Below, one piece after another: positions 34,888 through 44,221 of a stretch of DNA of 64,000 bases. Origin of the DNA: CAWGOF01 sp963824225 (GTDB lineage Bacteria; Acidobacteriota; Polarisedimenticolia; Polarisedimenticolales; Polarisedimenticolaceae); assembly GCA_963824225.1 (NCBI GenBank), contig CAWGOF010000003.1:62001-126000 (forward strand). The letters run 5' to 3'. The notes beneath the pieces were generated by a model, which did not search any database, had not been told where the DNA came from, and saw only the letters and a list, made by a program, of their open reading frames with translations. Position 1 is the first letter of the stretch. Each line of letters begins with the position of its first letter. Position numbers and translations under genes: made by a program.

Positions 34888-36193
34888 GTGTCGCAGACGG
34901 AGCTACGACCCGCGCTCGGACTGACCCCGACGACGGCGATGGTCGTCGGCACGATCATCGGCGCGTCGATCTTCGTCCAGCCGTCCGAGATCACCCAGCG
35001 CATCCCCTCGGTCCCCGGCATCGTCCTGGCCTGGCTCGCAGCGGGGGCATTGACCCTGGCCGGGGCTCTCGTCTGTGCCGAGCTGGCGTCGGCCTATCCG
35101 AGGACCGGCGGCGTCTACGTGTACCTGAAGGAGGCCTACTCGCCGGCGCTCGGCTTCCTGTGGGGCTGGGCGATGTTCTGGAGCATGCACTCGGGCATCA
35201 TCGCCGCCCTGGCGGTGGTGTTCGCGCGCTACGCCGCTCTGCTCGTGCCGCTCACGCCCTTCGGCCAACGGCTCGCCGCGGTGGCCGTGATCCTTGTCCT
35301 TTCGGCCGTGAACTATGGCGGCGTGCGTCTCGGTGGGCTCGTGCAGATCCTGTTCACCGCAGCCAAGTTGCTCGCGATCGCCGCGATCATCGCCGCCGGA
35401 CTGCTCGTGGCGCGGCAGCGTGCCCGTGGTCGCAAGCGCGGGGGCGATCGAGCCCCAGGGGTTCGTTCTCGCGATCGCCGCCGGACTCTTCGCCTACGGC
35501 GGATGGCACATGGTGACCTACACCTCGGGTGAGACGAAAGATGCGGCGCGGACGATCCCACGGGCGCTCGTGCTCGGCGTGGTCATCGTCACCGCCTGCT
35601 ACGCCGGGCTGAACGCGATCTACCTCCGGGTGCTGCCCCTCGATGCGGTGCGTGCATCCACCCGCGTCGCGGCCGACGCGGCGGACGTCCTGTTCGGTGG
35701 GAGCGGGGCCCTGCTGATGGCTCTGCTCGTCCTCGTCTCGACCTTCGGCGCGCTCAACGGCATCGTGCTCACCGGGCCACGCGTGTATTTCTCCATGGCC
35801 GGGGACGGCCTGCTCTTTCCCTGGCTCCGCGCCGTGCACCCGATCTTCGGCACGCCGCATCGCGCGATCGTGCTGCAGGCGATCTGGGCCTCGCTCCTCG
35901 CGCTGACCAACACGTACTCGGCCCTGTTCTCGCGGGTCATCTACACCGAGTGGATCTTCTTCGCGATCCTGGCCCTGGGACTGCTGCGGCTGCGGAATCG
36001 GCCGGACTACCGGCCGGCCTATCGGATCGTCGGCTATCCGGTGGTGCCGCTGCTGTTCGTCGCCGGGGCTTTGGTCGTGGCCGCTCTGCAGGTCCTGTCC
36101 GCACCGCTCGACAGCGTCTTTGGCCTGGGCATCGTGATCGCCGGTCTGCCGGTGTATGGTGCCTGGTCGTACCGCAGGAGGTCTCGCCCGTGA
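34888..36193 (+). CDS. APC-family amino acid permease (frameshifted)
   Basis: Inner-membrane amino acid/polyamine transporter. It starts at GTG 34888 and opens with the APC signature TTAMVVGTIIGASIFVQPSEI (helix 1), then AGALVCAELASAYPRTGGVYVYLKEAY. Near 35405-35425 the frame shifts by a net one base. It continues in the new frame with QGFVLAIAAGLFAYGGWHMVTYTSGETKDAARTIP and further helices to YRRRSRP. The corrected length is about 434 aa with 12 membrane segments, typical of LAT/CAT-like members. The stop overlaps the GTG of the amidohydrolase gene. The substrate is not predictable. Confidence 0.82.
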
Positions 36194-37155
36194 TCGTCGA
36201 CTTCCACAACCACTACTACCCGCCGGCCTACCTCGCCGCGCTGAGCCGGCTCGGCAGCCGGATCGAGGTCACGCACGACGCCGAGGGCAACCCGCTCCTC
36301 CACTATCCCGGCGACTACAACGTCGTGGTCCGGGGACACCGCGACATCGCGCATCGCCTGGAGGTGATGGATCAGCACGGTGTCGCCGTCCAAGTCGTCT
36401 CCCTCACGACGCCGGGCACGCACGTGGAGGCGACCCCGATCGCGATCCGGCTCGCTGCGCTGACGAACGACGCGTTCGCGCACGTCCAGGCCGAGCGACC
36501 GACGCGCTTCGCGGCGCTGGCGACCCTGCCGCTGTGCGATCCGCCGGCGTCGGCGACGGAGCTGATCCGCGCGATGGACCAGCTCAGGTTACCGGGAGCG
36601 ATGCTGTTCAGCAACGTCAACGGCATCGGCCTCGACGACGAGCGCTTCTTCCCGGTGTACGAGGCGGCCAACGACCGCGCTGCCGTTCTGATGATCCATC
36701 CGACCCATCCCGTCGGCGTCGAGTCGATGCGCGAGTACTGGCTCATGCCGCTCAACGGCTTTCTGTTCGACACGACGCTTGCCGCGTCGAAGCTCGTGTT
36801 CGGCGGTGTCCTCAAGCGCTACCCGCGGATCCGCTGGCTCCTCGGGCACCTCGGCGGCACGATCCCGTATCTGGCCGAGCGCCTCGACCGCGGCTTTCGC
36901 GCGTTTCCCGAGTGCCGCCAGCACATCGACGAGCCGCCGACGGCGTATCTGAAGCGGCATTTCTGGTACGACACGGTCAACTTCGACGCCGGATCGGTCC
37001 GGCTGGCGATCGACTTCGCGGGCGTCGATCGGGTCGTCCCCGGTAGCGACTATCCGCACCGGATCGGCAGCATCCCGCTGATGCTCGAGACCCTGCATCG
37101 CTTTCCGGGCATCGAGGCCGCGGGAGAGCGCCTGCTGTCCCTTCGCGCCGATTGA
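36190..37155 (+). CDS. Amidohydrolase, ACMSD-like decarboxylase/hydrolase family
   Basis: 321 aa from GTG 36190, overlapping the permease stop; AGGAGG lies 9 bp upstream. Metal-ligand pattern: DFHNHYYP (HxH), MIHPTHPVG, LLGHLGGTIPYLAERLD and PGSDYPHRIG (late Asp). These are landmarks of the ACMSD branch of the amidohydrolase superfamily, zinc-dependent C-C or C-N cleaving enzymes of aromatic catabolism. Together with the upstream permease it may form a two-gene uptake/degradation unit. The actual substrate is unknown. Confidence 0.85.
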   Translation: MIVDFHNHYYPPAYLAALSRLGSRIEVTHDAEGNPLLHYPGDYNVVVRGHRDIAHRLEVMDQHGVAVQVVSLTTPGTHVEATPIAIRLAALTNDAFAHVQAERPTRFAALATLPLCDPPASATELIRAMDQLRLPGAMLFSNVNGIGLDDERFFPVYEAANDRAAVLMIHPTHPVGVESMREYWLMPLNGFLFDTTLAASKLVFGGVLKRYPRIRWLLGHLGGTIPYLAERLDRGFRAFPECRQHIDEPPTAYLKRHFWYDTVNFDAGSVRLAIDFAGVDRVVPGSDYPHRIGSIPLMLETLHRFPGIEAAGERLLSLRAD

Positions 37156-37323
37156 CACGCGCGTACGTCCCCGCGATACTTCCCTCCGAGCGCGCCTGAC
37201 AGGGCGCCACCCGCCCGCGGCAAGGGAAGCATTCCCACCTGTCGTCGTCTGAAGCAGCAGTGGGTTGGCCTTCTTTCAGCCTGATCTCGCAGCGGGCGCA
37301 GGCGGTTCGTGAAAGGAGGCGCC

Positions 37324-38943
37324 ATGTCCGCTAGAGATCTACCCGCCCACCCCTCGCTCGACTCCCTGCGCAAGCAAGCGAAGAAGCTGGCGCGCGACGC
37401 GGCCGCCGGAAACGGCGAAGCGATCGCTCGCGTCCACGCGCAGTTGCCACGGCGCGCGCTGCCACTCTCGAACCGGGATGCGCAGCTCGTGATCGCCCGA
37501 GAGTACGGATTTGCCGGATGGCCGGATCTGAAGGCGGAGGTCGAGAAACGCTTGGGTCGACCGCTCGAGTGGGCCGCGTCCGCGGCCAAGGTCGCGATTC
37601 ACGATCAGGACGACGAGCGGCTGCGCGCGCTGTTGTCCCAGTACCCGGCGTTGGTGACGTGGCGCAGCGCGGAGGGACAGTCGCTGCTCGACGCCACGAC
37701 GTCCTACGCGATGGACTGCTCGGACCCGGAGCGCGAGAGGATCTACAACCGCCCGCTTGCCGCCGAGCGCCTGATCGACGCGGGCGCGACGGCCGACCGC
37801 TCGACGTGGGAGCACGTGATCCGGACCGGCGCGGCGGGAATGCTGCATCTCTTCGCGCGAAAGGGCGTGTTGCCGCGCACCCTCCCCGTTCTCGCCGCGC
37901 TCGGCGACGAGGAGGCGGCTCGCGCTCGGCTCGATGAATCGCCGGAGGAGCGAAACCTGATCGGCCGCGCGCTGCTGAGCGCCTGTCGCTTCGGGCACGC
38001 GGGCGTTGCGTTGCAGCTCCTCGAGCGCGCGGTCGCGCTCGATCCAGATCTGGGCCGGCGCATCGATCGCTGGCAGAACCGGCAGGCATTCGTCGAGTTC
38101 CTGATCCAGCATCCGGGAAGCCTGTGGCAGAAGGGGCCGGAGATGGAGCCGTGGGGGGCGTTCGTGGTTCTTCAGCTGAGGAGCGCGCTCGACAACGACG
38201 ATCTGTCGGCGTTCCGCAGTTGGCTCGAGGACGAACCGTGGGTGCTTCAACCGGCGTTCGTGCACGTGCAGACTGGGCTCATCGGGCCGGCCAGCTACGG
38301 GAAGAAGAAGGACGCGTTCATCGCCACGCTGCTGGAGCGCGATCCCGCGCTACTGCGCATCAAGCCTCCACCGCCGTCGTCGGCCCTCGCCTGGGCGCTC
38401 GACTACGGAAATGCGCACCTGCTTCCGATGTTGACGCGCATCTGGCCGCTGCCCGACGACCTGCCGTTTGCGGCGGGCGTAGGTAACACCGCCGCGGTGG
38501 CGCGGTGGTTCGACGCAAGCGGAAAGCCTGCCCTCGGATCGCCGGCGCACCACCACCCTGGCAGCGATCCGGATTTCAACGCTACCGACCTGGGCTGGGG
38601 ACCGGTGACCACGCAGCAGGTGCTGGACATCGCGCTCGCCTGGGCGGTTCTGAATCGACAGTTCGAGATTGCGTCATTCCTGCTCGAGCGTGGCGCCGAC
38701 ATCAACACCAACTGGGGCACACACGAGCCGGCGAGCATCCTGCACGAAGCCGCCATCCAGGGAAACGAGGACGCCGTGCGATTTCTCATCGATCACGGCG
38801 CCGACCTGGCGAAGAAGGACCACCGCTATCGGTCCAACGCCGAGGGTTGGGCGCGTTACGGGTCCCACGACGAACGGATGGCGGACTTGCTGGCTGCCGC
38901 CGCCGCGGCGGCCGCCGCGTCCCGCGGTCAGGAGAGCTCGTAA
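37324..38943 (+). CDS. Ankyrin-repeat protein
   Basis: 539 aa, ATG preceded by AAAGGAGG. The N-terminus (HPSLDSLRKQAKKLARDAAAGN, LSNRDAQLVIAREYGFAGWPDLKAEVE) is the conserved start of a family of bacterial ankyrin proteins. Ankyrin units are clear near the C-terminus (FEIASFLLERGADINTNW, SILHEAAIQGNEDAVRFLIDHGADLAKKD) and degenerate ones lie between. It ends in an Ala-rich tail. There is no signal peptide, so it is cytoplasmic; a protein-protein interaction role only can be claimed. Confidence 0.8.
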   Translation: MSARDLPAHPSLDSLRKQAKKLARDAAAGNGEAIARVHAQLPRRALPLSNRDAQLVIAREYGFAGWPDLKAEVEKRLGRPLEWAASAAKVAIHDQDDERLRALLSQYPALVTWRSAEGQSLLDATTSYAMDCSDPERERIYNRPLAAERLIDAGATADRSTWEHVIRTGAAGMLHLFARKGVLPRTLPVLAALGDEEAARARLDESPEERNLIGRALLSACRFGHAGVALQLLERAVALDPDLGRRIDRWQNRQAFVEFLIQHPGSLWQKGPEMEPWGAFVVLQLRSALDNDDLSAFRSWLEDEPWVLQPAFVHVQTGLIGPASYGKKKDAFIATLLERDPALLRIKPPPPSSALAWALDYGNAHLLPMLTRIWPLPDDLPFAAGVGNTAAVARWFDASGKPALGSPAHHHPGSDPDFNATDLGWGPVTTQQVLDIALAWAVLNRQFEIASFLLERGADINTNWGTHEPASILHEAAIQGNEDAVRFLIDHGADLAKKDHRYRSNAEGWARYGSHDERMADLLAAAAAAAAASRGQESS

Positions 38944-38959
38944 TCGGCAGTTGGTAGCG

Positions 38960-39124
38960 GTGAACCTCGGGAACACGATCAGCACGAGACTCACGGCGGA
39001 CGAGGCCGCCGCGATTCACGCGCTGGCACAACGAGAGGATCGCCCGATCGCCGCCGTTCTTCGTCGGCTGATAAGACTCGCGCTCGCGATCGAAGCGACA
39101 CGCGGCCCAGCGGTGTCGGCGTGA
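38960..39124 (+). CDS. Small ribbon-helix-helix-like protein
   Basis: 54 aa from GTG 38960. The sequence NTISTRLTADEAAAIHALAQREDRPIAAVLRRLIRLAL has the strand-helix-helix outline of MetJ/Arc repressors. The stop overlaps the GTG of the next small ORF, so the two are a pair. It may regulate its own operon; a toxin-antitoxin arrangement is possible but the partner does not look like a toxin. Confidence 0.55.
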   Translation: MNLGNTISTRLTADEAAAIHALAQREDRPIAAVLRRLIRLALAIEATRGPAVSA

Positions 39125-39282
39125 CGAACCGAGACTTTTCCCCGGCAGGTTTTCCACTGGACCAGTCGTGGACCGCGGCGCAAGCGGCGGAACGCATTGC
39201 GATGGATCGCGAGATGATCGCGCAGGCCCGTGGCGCGCAAGACGACGACGACCCCGACGAGGCCGAGCCTCTCAAGAAATAG
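39121..39282 (+). CDS. Small acidic hypothetical protein
   Basis: 53 aa from GTG 39121, which overlaps the stop of the ribbon-helix-helix ORF (GTGA). One helix (AAQAAERIAMDREMIAQARGAQ) is followed by an Asp-rich tail (DDDDPDEAEPLKK). Translational coupling supports it being real. No function is known. Confidence 0.45.
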   Translation: MTNRDFSPAGFPLDQSWTAAQAAERIAMDREMIAQARGAQDDDDPDEAEPLKK

Positions 39283-39306
39283 GGTCTCAAGGAAAGCCGG
39301 GGCGGT

Positions 39307-39693
39307 TCAGTAGTCCCCGAAATAGCACTGACAATTCGCGGCAACCAAACCATCCGGGTAGGTTATTGTGTAGTAAGATCCACAACGATTGTCGGACGGG
39401 TTGGTACAATATCCCTCGCACTTGTAACCACCCGACGCAGGCGTGTCTGGTGGGTAGTACGTGACATAAAGCCCGATCGGGTACCCGCCTGGATCGTACC
39501 ATTGGCACGCCCGCGAGGTTTGAGGCACCGGCGTTTTCACCCATTCGTCTTCCAACGGCGGTAGTTCTGTCGATGCGTTTGGGTGTGAGCACGTCGTAAC
39601 GTTGTTTGTCGGCGCTGTCGTCGCCGTAACCGACGCCGACGCTACGAACAGTCCGACCGCGGCAAATATGAGAATAATCCAAGTGGTACGCAT
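39307..39693 (-). CDS. Small secreted Cys-rich protein
   Basis: 128 aa from ATG 39693, with AGGAG 8 bp upstream. The signal peptide TTWIILIFAAVGLFVASASVTA is clear. The mature part has seven or more Cys and many aromatic residues (CQWYDPGGYPIGLYVTYYPPDTP, YKCEGYCTNPSDNRCGSYYTITYPDG, CQCYFGDY). It is disulfide-stabilised and exported; no family is recognised. Base composition is lower in GC than the neighbours, hinting at transfer. Confidence 0.65.
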   Translation of the reverse strand: MRTTWIILIFAAVGLFVASASVTATTAPTNNVTTCSHPNASTELPPLEDEWVKTPVPQTSRACQWYDPGGYPIGLYVTYYPPDTPASGGYKCEGYCTNPSDNRCGSYYTITYPDGLVAANCQCYFGDY

Positions 39694-39865
39694 GCGTTTC
39701 CTCCTGGCAACGGTCGCGCGGGACCGGCCCCTGTTTAAGGGAGTCCAGGCATCAGAGATTTGCCCCCATGATCGAGACCGACGCGGTGAAAAGACACAAC
39801 TTCGGCACAAGTCAGGCGTGCGCCGTTCGGCGCAGCCTGCAAGTCCATGACCTATCGTGGGTTGT

Positions 39866-39942
<77 letters not shown>

Positions 39943-40009
39943 CCAGGGTGCGCTCGCTGATCACGAGCGCGGCGCAGTATAGCAAACGACACGGCTCGAT
40001 CAAGTCAGG

Positions 40010-40426
40010 TCAGCGGCGGCGGGTTCGCGCACGTGGCACGGGGGTCGGCCGGACAGGTGGCTCGGCCGCCTTGGGCGCGCTCGGCGCGGGCACGATCGGG
40101 AACCGCGGTGCAGTTTTCGCCCGCGGATCGTCGGACAGGAGGATCAGGATTTCGCCGGGCTCGACGAGCCCGAGCTTCTCCCGGGCGATCCGCTCGCGCG
40201 CCAGGCCGTTGCCGCGCAGCTGGTCGACCGCGCGGCGCGACGTGAGGACGCGCTCGCGATCCAATTTGAGCTCGGCGACGGCCCGGGTCCTCTCCGCGCG
40301 CAGCCGCCTGAGGTCGAGGTACCCCTTGTCGCCGACCAGCGCGGCGATCACGCCGGCAACGAACAACAGACCGTAGATCAGGTACGGCGCGCCCCGCAGT
40401 AGCTTGCCGCGCTCGATCCGCATCAT
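40010..40426 (-). CDS. ftsB: Septum formation initiator FtsB/DivIC-like protein
   Basis: 138 aa. One membrane helix (about 13-33, APYLIYGLLFVAGVIAALVG) is followed by a coiled coil (LRRLRAERTRAVAELKLDRERV) and the FtsB pattern GLARERIAREKLGLVEPGEILILL. It ends in a Pro/Arg-rich tail not seen in E. coli FtsB. It lies 3 bp after eno, and the eno-ftsB pairing is widespread in bacteria, which supports the call. It works in the divisome with FtsL and FtsQ. Confidence 0.85.
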   Translation of the reverse strand: MMRIERGKLLRGAPYLIYGLLFVAGVIAALVGDKGYLDLRRLRAERTRAVAELKLDRERVLTSRRAVDQLRGNGLARERIAREKLGLVEPGEILILLSDDPRAKTAPRFPIVPAPSAPKAAEPPVRPTPVPRARTRRR

Positions 40427-40429
40427 CGC

Positions 40430-41782
40430 CTAGCGCGCGCGCGCACGCTTGCCCCGGGCCTTCGTCGCGCGGGCCGGCAGCGCAGCGAGACGCGGAAACA
40501 CCGCACGCCCGGGGTACCGCGCGTCGTCCCCCAGCTCCTCCTCGATGCGCAGGAGCTGGTTGTACTTCGCGTTGCGCTCGCCGCGGCACGGCGCGCCGGT
40601 CTTGATCTGTCCGAGATTGAGCGCGACGGCGAGGTCGGCGATCGTCGAGTCCTCGGTCTCGCCCGAGCGGTGCGATACGACGCACGTGTAGCCCGAGCGC
40701 AGCGCGAGCTGGATCGTGTCGAGCGTCTCGGTCAGCGTGCCGATCTGGTTCAGCTTGATCAGGATGCTGTTGGCCACGCCCTCGCGGATGCCGCGACCCA
40801 GGATCTCGGCGTTCGTGACGAACAGATCGTCGCCCACGAGCTGCACGCGCGAGCCGAGGGCGGTCGTCAGCTGCTTCCACCCGCTCCAGTCGCCCTCGGC
40901 CATTCCATCCTCGATCGAGGCGATCGGGTAGCGCGCGACCCATGTCTCGTACAGCGCGACGAGCGCAGCGGCGTCGAGCGGCTTCTTCGACTCGGCGGCC
41001 AGGCGGTACCGGTTACCTTCGACCAGCTCGGACGCCGCGACGTCGAGCGCCAGGACGACGTCGCGCCCGGCGCGGTACCCCGCGGCCTCGATCCCGGAGA
41101 CCAGGGCCTCGAGCGCCTCCTCGTTGCTCCGCAGGTTCGGCGCGAAGCCCCCCTCGTCGCCGACGGCGGTCTGAAGGCCGCGCTTCCTCAGCACGCCCTT
41201 GAGCGCGTGATAGCACTCGGCGCCGCAGCGCAGCGCCTCGGCGAACGATGGCGCGCCCACCGGCACGACCATGAACTCCTGCACGTCGATGTTGTTGTCC
41301 GCGTGCGCGCCGCCGTTGAGGACGTTGAGCATCGGGACCGGCAGGTCCTTCGTATTGCACCCGCCGAGGTAGCGGTAGAGCGGGAGCCCGAGCCACTCGG
41401 CGGCCGCGCGCGCCGCAGCGAGCGACACGCCGAGGATGGCGTTCGCCCCGAGCTTGGACTTGTTCGGTGTCCCGTCGAGCTCGATCATCGCCTCGTCGAG
41501 GAACACCTGGTTGACCGCTTCGATCCCCGAGAGCGCAGGCGCGATCGACTTGTGGACGTTCTCGATCGCCCGGCGCACGCCCTTCGCGGCATACCGCCGG
41601 GCGTCGCCATCGCGCAGCTCGAGCGCCTCGCGCGAGCCGGTCGACGCACCCGACGGGACCATCGCGCGGCCCAGGATCCCGTGCTCCAGGATCACGTCGA
41701 CCTCGACGGTCGGGTTGCCCCGCGAGTCGAGGATCTCGCGCGCCACGATGTCTTCGATCCGGCCGCCGCCCTGGGTCGACAT
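40430..41782 (-). CDS. eno: Enolase
   Basis: Glycolytic enzyme (2-phosphoglycerate to phosphoenolpyruvate), 450 aa. Landmarks: AREILDSRGNPTVEVDV, GAILGVSLAAARAAA-type stretch, VPMLNVLNGGAHADNNIDVQEF, VGDEGGFAPN, SIEDGMAEGDWSGW, ILIKLNQIGTLTET and VVSHRSGETEDS. The magnesium ligands and catalytic Lys/Glu are within these. The C-terminus has a 20-residue basic extension. Start at ATG 41782. Confidence 0.97.
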   Translation of the reverse strand: MSTQGGGRIEDIVAREILDSRGNPTVEVDVILEHGILGRAMVPSGASTGSREALELRDGDARRYAAKGVRRAIENVHKSIAPALSGIEAVNQVFLDEAMIELDGTPNKSKLGANAILGVSLAAARAAAEWLGLPLYRYLGGCNTKDLPVPMLNVLNGGAHADNNIDVQEFMVVPVGAPSFAEALRCGAECYHALKGVLRKRGLQTAVGDEGGFAPNLRSNEEALEALVSGIEAAGYRAGRDVVLALDVAASELVEGNRYRLAAESKKPLDAAALVALYETWVARYPIASIEDGMAEGDWSGWKQLTTALGSRVQLVGDDLFVTNAEILGRGIREGVANSILIKLNQIGTLTETLDTIQLALRSGYTCVVSHRSGETEDSTIADLAVALNLGQIKTGAPCRGERNAKYNQLLRIEEELGDDARYPGRAVFPRLAALPARATKARGKRARAR

Positions 41783-41915
41783 GCGCTCCTCGGCTCCGCT
41801 CCGGCGTTCACTCTAACGCAACGTTCGGAGCGGCTCAAGAGAGAACCCACGCCGTTTCAGCGAGATACGCGCCCCCCGGCGCGAGCTAGAATGACCGCAC
41901 GACGTGGAGCCGCAG

Positions 41916-42287
41916 ATGACCGACCAGCGCTTCCTCCTCGTTCTGACGACGGCGGGCTCGGAGTCCCAGGGCCAAGCGATCGCGCGCGCGCTCGTCGAGC
42001 GCCGGCTCGCCGCGTGCGTGACCGTCCTCGGCTCCGCGTGCTCGGTGTATCGCTGGGACGGGCGCATCGTCGAAGAAGAGGAGCGCCCGCTGCTGATCAA
42101 GACCACCGCCGAGCGGTTCGAGGCGGTGCGAGCCACGATCCGCGAGCTTCACACGTACGAGGTCCCGGAGGTGCTGGCGCTACCGATCGAGCGCGGCGAT
42201 CCGGCGTACCTCGAATGGCTCGCTCGCGCCGTCGACCCCGGAAGCGTCAGCGACGGCGGTAGCGCCCCGAGCGGCCGCCTTCCTTGA
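41916..42287 (+). CDS. cutA: Divalent cation tolerance protein CutA
   Basis: 123 aa from ATG 41916 with GGAGC 6 bp upstream (an earlier in-frame GTG at 41904 is less likely). CutA1 landmarks: VLTTAGSESQGQAIARALVERRLAACV, YRWDGRIVEEEERPLLIKTTAERF and HTYEVPEVLALPIERG followed by YLEWL. A trimeric small protein implicated in copper and divalent metal tolerance. Its 3' end overlaps moaC tail-to-tail by 41 bp. Confidence 0.92.
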   Translation: MTDQRFLLVLTTAGSESQGQAIARALVERRLAACVTVLGSACSVYRWDGRIVEEEERPLLIKTTAERFEAVRATIRELHTYEVPEVLALPIERGDPAYLEWLARAVDPGSVSDGGSAPSGRLP

Positions 42288-42723
42288 GCAGCAGGCGGGG
42301 TCCCGAGATCTCGATCGCCCGATCGAGCGCCTTCGCCATGTCGTAGAGCGCGAGGCACGCCGCGCTCGCGGCGACGAGCGCTTCCATCTCGACGCCGGTG
42401 GACCAGCGCGTCCTGGCTTCGGTCGTGACGCGCGCGGTGCGCGTCGAATCGACGAGCTCGATCTCGACCGTCAGCGCATCGAGCGGAACCGCGTGGCACA
42501 GCGGGATCCACTCGCTCGTGCGCTTCGCGGCCTGGATCCCGGCGAGGCGCGCCACGGCCAGCGCATCCCCCTTGGCCAGCCGTGCATCGCGCAGCGCCCG
42601 GTACGCCCGGGCGTTGAACACTACCTCGGCGCTGGCGACCGCGCGGCGCCGGGTGAGCGATTTCGCCGACACGTCGACCATGCGTGCGGAGCCCGATCGA
42701 TCGAGGTGCGTCAGCTTGGGCAT
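42247..42723 (-). CDS. moaC: Cyclic pyranopterin monophosphate synthase MoaC
   Basis: 158 aa enzyme of the molybdenum-cofactor pathway (second half of step one, making cPMP). Landmarks: MVDVSAKSLTRRRAVASAEV, AGIQAAKRTSEWIPLCHAVPL, and WSTGVEMEALVAASAACLALYDMAKALDR with the catalytic Asp in YDM. It is downstream of mobA with 7 bp between, same strand, consistent with a small cofactor operon. Confidence 0.95.
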   Translation of the reverse strand: MPKLTHLDRSGSARMVDVSAKSLTRRRAVASAEVVFNARAYRALRDARLAKGDALAVARLAGIQAAKRTSEWIPLCHAVPLDALTVEIELVDSTRTARVTTEARTRWSTGVEMEALVAASAACLALYDMAKALDRAIEISGPRLLLKEGGRSGRYRRR

Positions 42724-42730
42724 CGCGTCT

Positions 42731-43324
42731 TCAGGCGCCCCATGCGGTGAATCGGGCCAGATCGTCGGGCGTGTTCAGGTTGCACAGCACGCGATCGAGA
42801 TCGAGGTCGCGCAGATCGGGCGGGCCGAGCCGATGGACGCGCAGGTCGGCGAGGAGCCCGCGCACGCGCAGCCGACCCTCGCGCACCGCCGACCGGACCG
42901 TGGGTGCGGCCGAGCGGGCCCACACGCCGACGAGCGGATGGTCGCGACCGGCGAAGTCGCTCGGCAGGACGACGTCGTCCGCGGGACCCGCGGCGTCGAG
43001 CAACCGGCGCAGCAGCGTTTCCGAGACGAGCGGATAGTCGCAGGCGAGGACGAGGAGGTCGGCGTCGGCCGTGGCGTCGAACGCCGCGTCGATCCCCACG
43101 AGCGGTCCGCGGCCGGCGGGCAGCGGATCGGGCAGCGCAGGGAACCCCGGGGCCGGATTGCGCTCGCCGGGCCGCGTACTGATCAGGACGCTGCCGCAGA
43201 GCGGCCAGAGCATCGTGCTCGCCCGCTCCGCGAGCGAGGTCGGACCGAGCAGCAGCTCGCCCTTGGGCCCGCCGATGCGGCGACCGGCGCCCCCCGCGAG
43301 CACGAGCCCGATGCGTTGCGCCAA
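42731..43324 (-). CDS. mobA: Molybdenum cofactor guanylyltransferase MobA
   Basis: 197 aa nucleotidyltransferase that attaches GMP to molybdopterin. The nucleotide-binding LAGGAGRRIGGPKGELLLG is at the N-terminus; DLLVLACDYPLVSETLLRRLLDA and HPLVGVWARSAAPTVRSAV follow, with CNLNTPDDLARF at the end. Adjacent moaC supports the role. The family also holds MobA-like molybdenum hydroxylase maturation proteins, so a CTP-specific function is a lesser alternative. Confidence 0.9.
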   Translation of the reverse strand: MAQRIGLVLAGGAGRRIGGPKGELLLGPTSLAERASTMLWPLCGSVLISTRPGERNPAPGFPALPDPLPAGRGPLVGIDAAFDATADADLLVLACDYPLVSETLLRRLLDAAGPADDVVLPSDFAGRDHPLVGVWARSAAPTVRSAVREGRLRVRGLLADLRVHRLGPPDLRDLDLDRVLCNLNTPDDLARFTAWGA

Positions 43325-43394
43325 CGCCTTACCTCCGCCGAGCCACCGACTGTAGCGGCGGTGTCCTAGCCGAGCAAGCGGCTACAATCGCGGC

Positions 43395-44078
43395 GTGCGG
43401 CGCCGCATCGTCCTCCTCGCCCGCGTCCCTCGCGCGGGCACGGTCAAGACGCGGCTCGCCGCCGCGATCGGCGACCGCGCCGCGCTCACGGTGTATCGCG
43501 CGTTCCTCGAAGACCAGATCGCGTTTCTCGCCTCGTTTCCCGCGGACCACGAGGTCGAATGGTGTGCCGACGGAGACGCCGGCCCCGACCTCGCCACGCT
43601 CGTGTCACGGACGCGAGTGCGCCTGTCGCAGCAGGTCGCGGGCGACCTGGGCGCACGCCTGGCGGCCGTGTTCGAGCGGGAGAGCGAGTCCGGTCCGAGC
43701 GCGACCGTGGTCATCGGCGCCGACAGCCCGACGCTCCCGTCCCATCTGGTCGAGGAGGCGCTCGACCAGTTGACCGCTGTGGGCGGGGCGGTGGTCGTGC
43801 CGGCCGACGACGGCGGGTACGTCCTCGTCGGGTCGTGCCGGCCCGCGCCGGCCCTGTTCCGCGACGTTCCGTGGGGCACCGCTCTCGTCCTCGAGCGGAC
43901 CCGCGAGCGCGCCCGGGCTGCCGGCGTCGATCTCGCCGAGATCGGCGGCTGGTACGACGTGGACGATCGCGCGAGCTTCGGTCGATTGGTCGAGGAGCTG
44001 GCTCGCCCGACAGCGACTCTGCGCGCAAAGTCGACGGCGCGAGCGATCCTGGACCTGTCGCTCGGGCCCATGGTATAG
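43395..44078 (+). CDS. DUF2064 / TIGR04282-type glycosyltransferase-like nucleotidyltransferase
   Basis: 227 aa from GTG 43395. Landmarks: VLLARVPRAGTVKTRLAAAIG, VVIGADSPTLPSHLVEEAL, VVVPADDGGYVLVGSCRPAPALFRDVPWGTALVLERT and GGWYDVDDRASFG. This pattern defines the DUF2064 family, with a MobA/CofC-like Rossmann fold and often near glycosyltransferases. It is divergent from mobA, 70 bp away. The substrate is unknown. Confidence 0.85.
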   Translation: MRRRIVLLARVPRAGTVKTRLAAAIGDRAALTVYRAFLEDQIAFLASFPADHEVEWCADGDAGPDLATLVSRTRVRLSQQVAGDLGARLAAVFERESESGPSATVVIGADSPTLPSHLVEEALDQLTAVGGAVVVPADDGGYVLVGSCRPAPALFRDVPWGTALVLERTRERARAAGVDLAEIGGWYDVDDRASFGRLVEELARPTATLRAKSTARAILDLSLGPMV

Positions 44079-44221
44079 TCCGGGTGCCGGTCGACCGAGT
44101 GCAACCCGCCCTCCGGCGCGAACCCCGCTCTCCGATGGTCCGTGAACGCGGCTCCCGCGATGGCGCGCCGTCGGACGAAGGGACACAACGGTAAGACCGC
44201 AAGCCAGCCCGAGGAGGCGCC

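Noticed and set aside
44072..44080. TATAGT as a rho promoter
   Set aside because: The hexamer looks good but there is no recognisable -35 at suitable spacing, and it overlaps the stop of the upstream gene.
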